In this document: positions 59,869 through 64,000 of the stretch, piece after piece | How positions within the stretch are numbered: the stretch's first letter is position 1 | Layout of the letters: every line of letters begins with the position of its first letter | DNA from: JAAEPI01 sp964352625 | GTDB lineage: Bacteria; Bacteroidota; Bacteroidia; Cytophagales; Cyclobacteriaceae | Direction of reading: 5' to 3' | Assembly: GCA_964352625.1 (NCBI GenBank) | Contig: CAYGSD010000005.1 | Coordinates: 124,001 to 188,000 of the forward strand | Length of the DNA: 64,000 bases | Translations under genes and position numbers: made by a program | The notes under the pieces: generated by a model | The model's database searches: none | Seen by the model: the letters and a program-made list of their open reading frames with translations, nothing else | Told to the model about the DNA's origin: nothing

Positions 59869-61115
59869 TGTTTGACATAGACAAATGGCAAGAGATTTTT
59901 CACACGATTGATAAGAATCGCGTCCGCACGGCTATCACGGCATTCAACGTCGCGTTTGGTATTTTCATTCTTATCATTCTGGTTGGCTTTGGGACAGGTT
60001 TTCAGAATGGTGTAAAAAACCAGTTTAACGATGACGCCACGAATTCAATCTTTATGTGGCCGGGCCAAACGAGTGTTGCTCATGCAGGGCTTCAGCCTGG
60101 GAGGAACATTCGATTTACCAATGAGGACTATGATCTGCTAAACGAGATACCTGGATTAGATAAAATAACTGGACGGTACTATTTGAGTGGGGAGTTTACT
60201 GTCAAGTACAAAGACAATCATTCCTTTTTCACCATTCGTTCTGTTCACCCGGATCATCAGTACATCGAAAAGACTATTATGATCGATGGTCGGTACATCA
60301 ATGAAAAGGATCAAAAGGAGAAGAGAAAAATTGCGGTAGTTGGGTCTGCAGTTTTAAAGGTGCTCTTCCCTCGAACTGATCCGCTAGGTAAGTTCATTTC
60401 AGTGAATGGTATCAAATACAAAGTGGTTGGAGTTTTTCATGACGAAGGAAATGAGCGTGAGAATAAGGTGATTTACATTCCTATTTCTACGGCCCAGATC
60501 GCCTATGGAGCTGCCGGAAGGGTAAACCAATTTATTGTGACCGTGGGAGATGCCACCGTTCCGGAATCGATGATGATCGAGAATGAGATTCATACTATGC
60601 TAGCGGAAAAACACAGATTTTCTAAGAAAGATGAGGAGGCTGTGTATATCAGAAACGTCCTTGAGCAATACACCCAAATCATGGGAGTGTTTGAAGCAAT
60701 TAAAATTGTATTAGGGATGGTAGGGTTTCTTACGCTGATCGCTGGTGTCATTGGTGTGAGTAATATTATGCTCATCGTGGTAAAAGAACGAACACGAGAA
60801 ATTGGGGTAAGAAAAGCACTTGGAGCTACACCTAGATCGGTTATCAGATTGTTTTTGCAAGAGTCCTTGTTTGTCACCCTTCTTAGCGGATACGTGGGCA
60901 TGATTGCGGGAATGTTGTTTTTACAAACAGGAGCATTGACCAGCTTGATGGAATCTGTTGATTTCCCTCTTGACTTTTTCATCGATCCGAATGTAAGTTT
61001 TGGAGGTGCTGTGGCAGCCACACTTACTCTGGCATTGGCAGGAACAATTGCGGGTTATTTTCCTGCACGAAAAGCCGCTAGAATTCAACCAATTGAAGCA
61101 CTAAGAGACGAATAA
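59868..61115 (+). CDS. MacB-like ABC permease, first copy
   Basis: A 415-residue permease with the MacB layout: N-terminal membrane segment (about 20-45), a large periplasmic MacB-PCD domain (50-270) and three C-terminal segments. The conserved coupling segment is VKERTREIGVRKALGATPRSVI (about residues 304-325), and the C-terminus PARKAARIQPIEALRDE is typical. The following gene is a diverged paralogue, starting 2 bases after the stop, so they likely form a heterodimer. The partner is the adaptor at 62466. Confidence 0.9.
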   Translation: MFDIDKWQEIFHTIDKNRVRTAITAFNVAFGIFILIILVGFGTGFQNGVKNQFNDDATNSIFMWPGQTSVAHAGLQPGRNIRFTNEDYDLLNEIPGLDKITGRYYLSGEFTVKYKDNHSFFTIRSVHPDHQYIEKTIMIDGRYINEKDQKEKRKIAVVGSAVLKVLFPRTDPLGKFISVNGIKYKVVGVFHDEGNERENKVIYIPISTAQIAYGAAGRVNQFIVTVGDATVPESMMIENEIHTMLAEKHRFSKKDEEAVYIRNVLEQYTQIMGVFEAIKIVLGMVGFLTLIAGVIGVSNIMLIVVKERTREIGVRKALGATPRSVIRLFLQESLFVTLLSGYVGMIAGMLFLQTGALTSLMESVDFPLDFFIDPNVSFGGAVAATLTLALAGTIAGYFPARKAARIQPIEALRDE

Positions 61116-61116
61116 T

Positions 61117-62433
61117 ATGTTTGATTACGATAAATGGCAGGAGATATTCGGAACTATCCGAAAAAATAAGCTGAGAACCTTTCTTACGCTCTTAGGAATT
61201 TTCTGTGGAATGTTTATTCTCATCCTACTTCTTGGACTTGGTAACAGTTTCAAGAATGGAGTCATGGCCGACTTCAACTTTGCCGCAAATAGTGGTTTTT
61301 TGTGGGGAAGAAGAACGACAATTTCCTACGATGGTTTTCAACCGGGAAAGCGAGTCAGCTTTGATAATTCAGACACCAAATTTCTCAGAAGTAGGGTAAG
61401 AGAAATAGAAAATCTAGCACCCCGAAATAGCTTGGGCAATGCTCTCATTGGCTTTAAAGAAAAGGCAAGTTCATTCCAAGTGTACGGAGATTATCCTGAT
61501 TACAACAAAATAGAAATTCAAGAAATAATTAGTGGCAGATATATCAATCAAAAGGATATAGAAGATACAAGAAAGGTGGTGGTAATTGGCTCTCAGGTAA
61601 AGGATGTATTGTTCGGTGGAAAGTTACGAGAGGGTGAAGAAGCGCAAAATCTAGGAGGAGTGGGGCCAAGTAATCGTCCCAAAGAAATAAAGCAAATTGA
61701 CCCAATCGGGCAGTTCATAACCATTAGAAAAGTGAACTTCAAAGTTGTGGGCGTTTTGAAACCTTCTCGCGATGGAAATAGTGACGTTGACCAGTCGGTT
61801 TTTGTGCCCTTCAGTACTTTTCAGGTTGCTTTTAACTTTGGCGATAATGTAGGTTGGTATGCCTATTCATTAAAAGAGGGAGCAAATCTTAGCGAGATCG
61901 AGCCGAAAATTCTTGAAATGCTCCGTGCTAAAAATTCGATACATCCATTAGATGAAGATGCTATTGGCCACTTCAATCTCCAAGAGGAATTCGAGCAAAT
62001 CAATGGACTCTTTGATGGGCTTATTTACTTCGTCTGGTTTGTTGGTATCAGCACCTTGTTTGCGGGAATTATTGGCATAAGTAATATCATGCTCATCATC
62101 GTGAAGGAGCGGACAAAGGAAATTGGAATCAGGAAAGCTCTTGGAGCTACTCCGCCCACCATCATATCACTTGTCATTCAAGAGTCTGTTTTCTTGACTT
62201 TGATTGGAGGGTATGTGGCCTTAATTGTAGGATTGCTGGCCTTGGAAGCACTCGGCCTGGTAATCGGAGGTGGAGGAGGCGGAGGAGGTTTACCCTTTGC
62301 AAAACCAGAGGTGGATCCATTGGTTCCAATAGGGGCATTGTGTATACTCATTATTGGCGGAGCAATTGCGGGAATTTTACCTGCACAGAAGGCCGCCAAG
62401 GTTAGCCCAATTGAAGCTATTCGCGTTGATTAA
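61117..62433 (+). CDS. MacB-like ABC permease, second copy
   Basis: A 438-residue paralogue of the preceding permease, with the same order: N-terminal segment, periplasmic domain, three C-terminal segments and VKERTKEIGIRKALGATPPTII. It carries an extra GGGGGGGG run (about residues 386-393) between the last membrane segments and a longer periplasmic insertion with basic and acidic residues. The pairing of two unequal permeases suggests a heterodimeric channel. It is followed by the adaptor gene after 32 bases. Confidence 0.9.
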   Translation: MFDYDKWQEIFGTIRKNKLRTFLTLLGIFCGMFILILLLGLGNSFKNGVMADFNFAANSGFLWGRRTTISYDGFQPGKRVSFDNSDTKFLRSRVREIENLAPRNSLGNALIGFKEKASSFQVYGDYPDYNKIEIQEIISGRYINQKDIEDTRKVVVIGSQVKDVLFGGKLREGEEAQNLGGVGPSNRPKEIKQIDPIGQFITIRKVNFKVVGVLKPSRDGNSDVDQSVFVPFSTFQVAFNFGDNVGWYAYSLKEGANLSEIEPKILEMLRAKNSIHPLDEDAIGHFNLQEEFEQINGLFDGLIYFVWFVGISTLFAGIIGISNIMLIIVKERTKEIGIRKALGATPPTIISLVIQESVFLTLIGGYVALIVGLLALEALGLVIGGGGGGGGLPFAKPEVDPLVPIGALCILIIGGAIAGILPAQKAAKVSPIEAIRVD

Positions 62434-62465
62434 AAATTTGAACTCAAAATAAACACTACATAAAA

Positions 62466-63539
62466 ATGAAAAAAGTATTGCGCATCGTCCTAATCCTAGC
62501 GATTGTTGGAACCTTGGTCTTCCTGGGCTACTATGTATTTAGTAAATCTGAGAATACCCAGGAAGTATTCGAAACTGATTCCACTTTCATCACGGACATT
62601 GAAAGAAAAACAGTCGCGACCGGAGCAATCAATCCTCGAAAAGAAGTGGAGATTAAGTCTCAGGTTTCTGGGGTTGTTCAGAAACTATTTGTGGAGGCTG
62701 GTGATAGAGTCGAAGCAGGACAACTCATTGCTAGGATACAGATTATCCCAGATGTTGTTTCGCTGAACAATGCTCAGGCGAGGTACAATCAAGCCATGAT
62801 CAATTTCAAGAATGCCGAACAGGAGTACGAACGTCAAAACAAATTATTCATAGAGAAAGTGATTTCTCAAGTTGATTATAATCAACAGCAGCTTACTTAT
62901 AATCTTGCAAAACAAGAGTTACAAGCTGCCGAGAACAATCTAGATTTGATCAAAGAAGGATCTACGAAAAATGCAGGTACCGTGTCGAATCTTGTGAAAT
63001 CCACAGTAGCAGGAATGATCCTGGATGTGCCGGTGAAAGAGGGAAATTTCGTGATCGAGTCGAACACTTTCAATGACGGAACGACCATTGCATCTATCGC
63101 TGATATGAAGGAGATGGTTTTCGAAGGAAAAGTGGATGAAGCGGAAGTTGGAAAGCTTAAGGAGGGCATGCCTCTTGAGCTTCTTGTAGGAGCCCTGGAT
63201 ACAATAAAATTTGCGGCCAAGTTGGAGTACATTTCTCCTAAAGGAGTGGAGGAAGAAGGTGCAATTCAGTTTGAGGTAAGAGCAGCGGTAGAGCTCAGAA
63301 ATGACAATTTCTTGAGAGCAGGCTACAGTGCCAACGCCGATATCGTTCTAGAAAGAAGAAAGGAAATCCTCGCGGTGAGGGAAAGCAATTTGATCTTTGA
63401 GGATGATAAGATATATGTGGAGCTGATGAAAGATGAACAAGTGTTTGAGAAAACCGAAATCCAAACGGGACTTTCTGACGGGGTGAACATTGAAGTATTA
63501 AGCGGACTCACAAAAGAGTCCAAGGTAAAGAAGCTATAA
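62466..63539 (+). CDS. MacA/HlyD-type periplasmic adaptor
   Basis: A 357-residue membrane-fusion protein: N-terminal signal-anchor (residues 4-24), lipoyl halves around VEIKSQVSGVVQKLFVEAGDRVEAGQLIA, a central alpha-helical hairpin rich in Gln and Glu (about residues 95-165), and C-terminal beta-barrel domains. It links the MacB-like permeases to an outer-membrane channel, which is not encoded here. Last gene of the operon; terminator at 63563-63592. Confidence 0.9.
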   Translation: MKKVLRIVLILAIVGTLVFLGYYVFSKSENTQEVFETDSTFITDIERKTVATGAINPRKEVEIKSQVSGVVQKLFVEAGDRVEAGQLIARIQIIPDVVSLNNAQARYNQAMINFKNAEQEYERQNKLFIEKVISQVDYNQQQLTYNLAKQELQAAENNLDLIKEGSTKNAGTVSNLVKSTVAGMILDVPVKEGNFVIESNTFNDGTTIASIADMKEMVFEGKVDEAEVGKLKEGMPLELLVGALDTIKFAAKLEYISPKGVEEEGAIQFEVRAAVELRNDNFLRAGYSANADIVLERRKEILAVRESNLIFEDDKIYVELMKDEQVFEKTEIQTGLSDGVNIEVLSGLTKESKVKKL

Positions 63540-63562
63540 TTTTATACTAACCAAGTACTCAG

Positions 63563-63592
63563 AGCCTGTCCCTTTTGGGATGGGCTTTTTTT
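63563..63592 (+). terminator. Terminator between convergent genes
   Basis: AGCCTGTCCC, loop TTTT, GGGATGGGCT: a 10-bp stem with two G-U pairs, then a T tract to 63592, overlapping the 3' end of the minus-strand gene. Confidence 0.85.
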
Positions 63593-64000
63593 ATTCGGTG
63601 TAATCCTCTGGAATCACGAGGAAATCCTCAGGTAAATAACCTGGCTGAACATTTTGCACCTCATATGTGACATCTACGGTTCCATTTCCAGTGAAACTCG
63701 GTTCCGATATTTCGGCCTTCAGAATAGCTCCTTCTGTGAACCCAAACTGAAGCGGCAATACGGCCAAAATTTGTCTCCAATCAGTCTCAAATTTGTATTG
63801 ACTTGATTCTAACTTCAGTTCCTTGGCAATCCACACATACGCCTCGGCAGTGTTTTTAATGAATCCAGAGCGGACAATTTTAAACTTCTGTGATTTGTAA
63901 CCAGCGATGGTCTCAAACTCATTTAGTGGCTTTAGCTCATAAGTGAATAGCTGAGGCATGAACGCCTTCACCTTAGGATCTGTCTTAGACAAATCCTCGA
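63591..64000 (-). CDS. C-terminal part of a probable secreted protein, truncated by window edge
   Basis: The frame is open at the right edge (Glu-Asp precede the first in-frame TTG), so the 5' end lies outside. About 135 residues are visible, beta-rich: FETIAGYKSQKFKIVRSG, AYVWIAKELKL and ending in YLPEDFLVIPEDYTE. The pattern recalls DUF4412-type periplasmic proteins, from memory and not firmly. No catalytic motif. Confidence 0.6.
   Translation of the reverse strand, partial: EDLSKTDPKVKAFMPQLFTYELKPLNEFETIAGYKSQKFKIVRSGFIKNTAEAYVWIAKELKLESSQYKFETDWRQILAVLPLQFGFTEGAILKAEISEPSFTGNGTVDVTYEVQNVQPGYLPEDFLVIPEDYTE

Noticed and set aside
1..64000. CRISPR arrays, tRNA/rRNA genes, prophage or insertion sequences
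   Set aside because: No regularly spaced repeats, no cloverleaf with CCA-type ends, no transposase or integrase frame were found on either strand.

Overview
The window looks like the chromosome of a Bacteroidota bacterium, probably order Cytophagales. The reasons are: a bacterial ceramide or sulfonolipid operon, TAnnTTTG-type -7 promoter elements, weak Shine-Dalgarno sequences, many TAATG/ATGA stop-start overlaps, short dispersed palindromic repeats of the kind seen in this phylum, and best-recognised families of Bacteroidota type. No rRNA, tRNA, phage, integrase, transposase or CRISPR array was seen. The first and last genes run off the window edges.

Layout. 2-532: 3' part of an unrecognised membrane/zinc-ribbon gene. 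586-7409: kynurenine catabolism (3-hydroxyanthranilate dioxygenase, kynureninase and kynurenine monooxygenase in one operon, with a divergent aldehyde dehydrogenase/SDR pair and a sugar-porter type MFS gene). 7487-15471: one tightly coupled operon with the three core steps of bacterial ceramide synthesis (serine palmitoyltransferase-like, YghO/bCerS-like acyltransferase, CerR-like epimerase-fold reductase). Between them lies a private type II fatty-acid module (FabI-type reductase, FabZ-type dehydratase, KAS, ACP, PPTase); a PAPS-type sulfotransferase and an unknown protein follow. 15461-22649: an ABC exporter, glycosyltransferases, a phospholipase D-like enzyme, a CTP:inositol-1-phosphate cytidylyltransferase-like protein and myo-inositol-1-phosphate synthase. 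Together these suggest head-group decoration and export of a sphingolipid-like product.

22740-28439: a DUF3089 hydrolase, an oxyR/katG pair with an ankyrin gene, a small CxxC protein and a second sulfotransferase. 28557-31196: clpB, carrying a 21-bp palindromic repeat inserted in frame. 31197-32754: two repeat-rich gaps around a DoxX/plug-like gene pair. 32755-36856: the Phe/Tyr operon (pheA, aminotransferase, tyrA, DAHP synthase-chorismate mutase), preceded by a clear ribosome-mediated attenuator whose leader peptide is rich in Tyr and Phe codons. 37366-39590: a PAPS-type sulfotransferase coupled to an arylsulfate sulfotransferase-like lipoprotein.

39725-50776: mixed genes, including an orphan TRAP binding protein, a DinB/ATP-grasp/LysE operon, mltF, dxs, scpA, ndk, nrnA and an FKBP lipoprotein. 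50773-58966: an RNA methyltransferase, a PaaE-like reductase/TetR/thioesterase/mltG operon, a YciO-type protein, WbqC and clpC. 59179-63539: a MacAB-like efflux operon. The right edge holds the 3' end of a probable secreted protein. The two strongest observations are the Phe/Tyr attenuator (32755-32870) and the combined ceramide, fatty-acid, sulfation and inositol locus (7487-22649).
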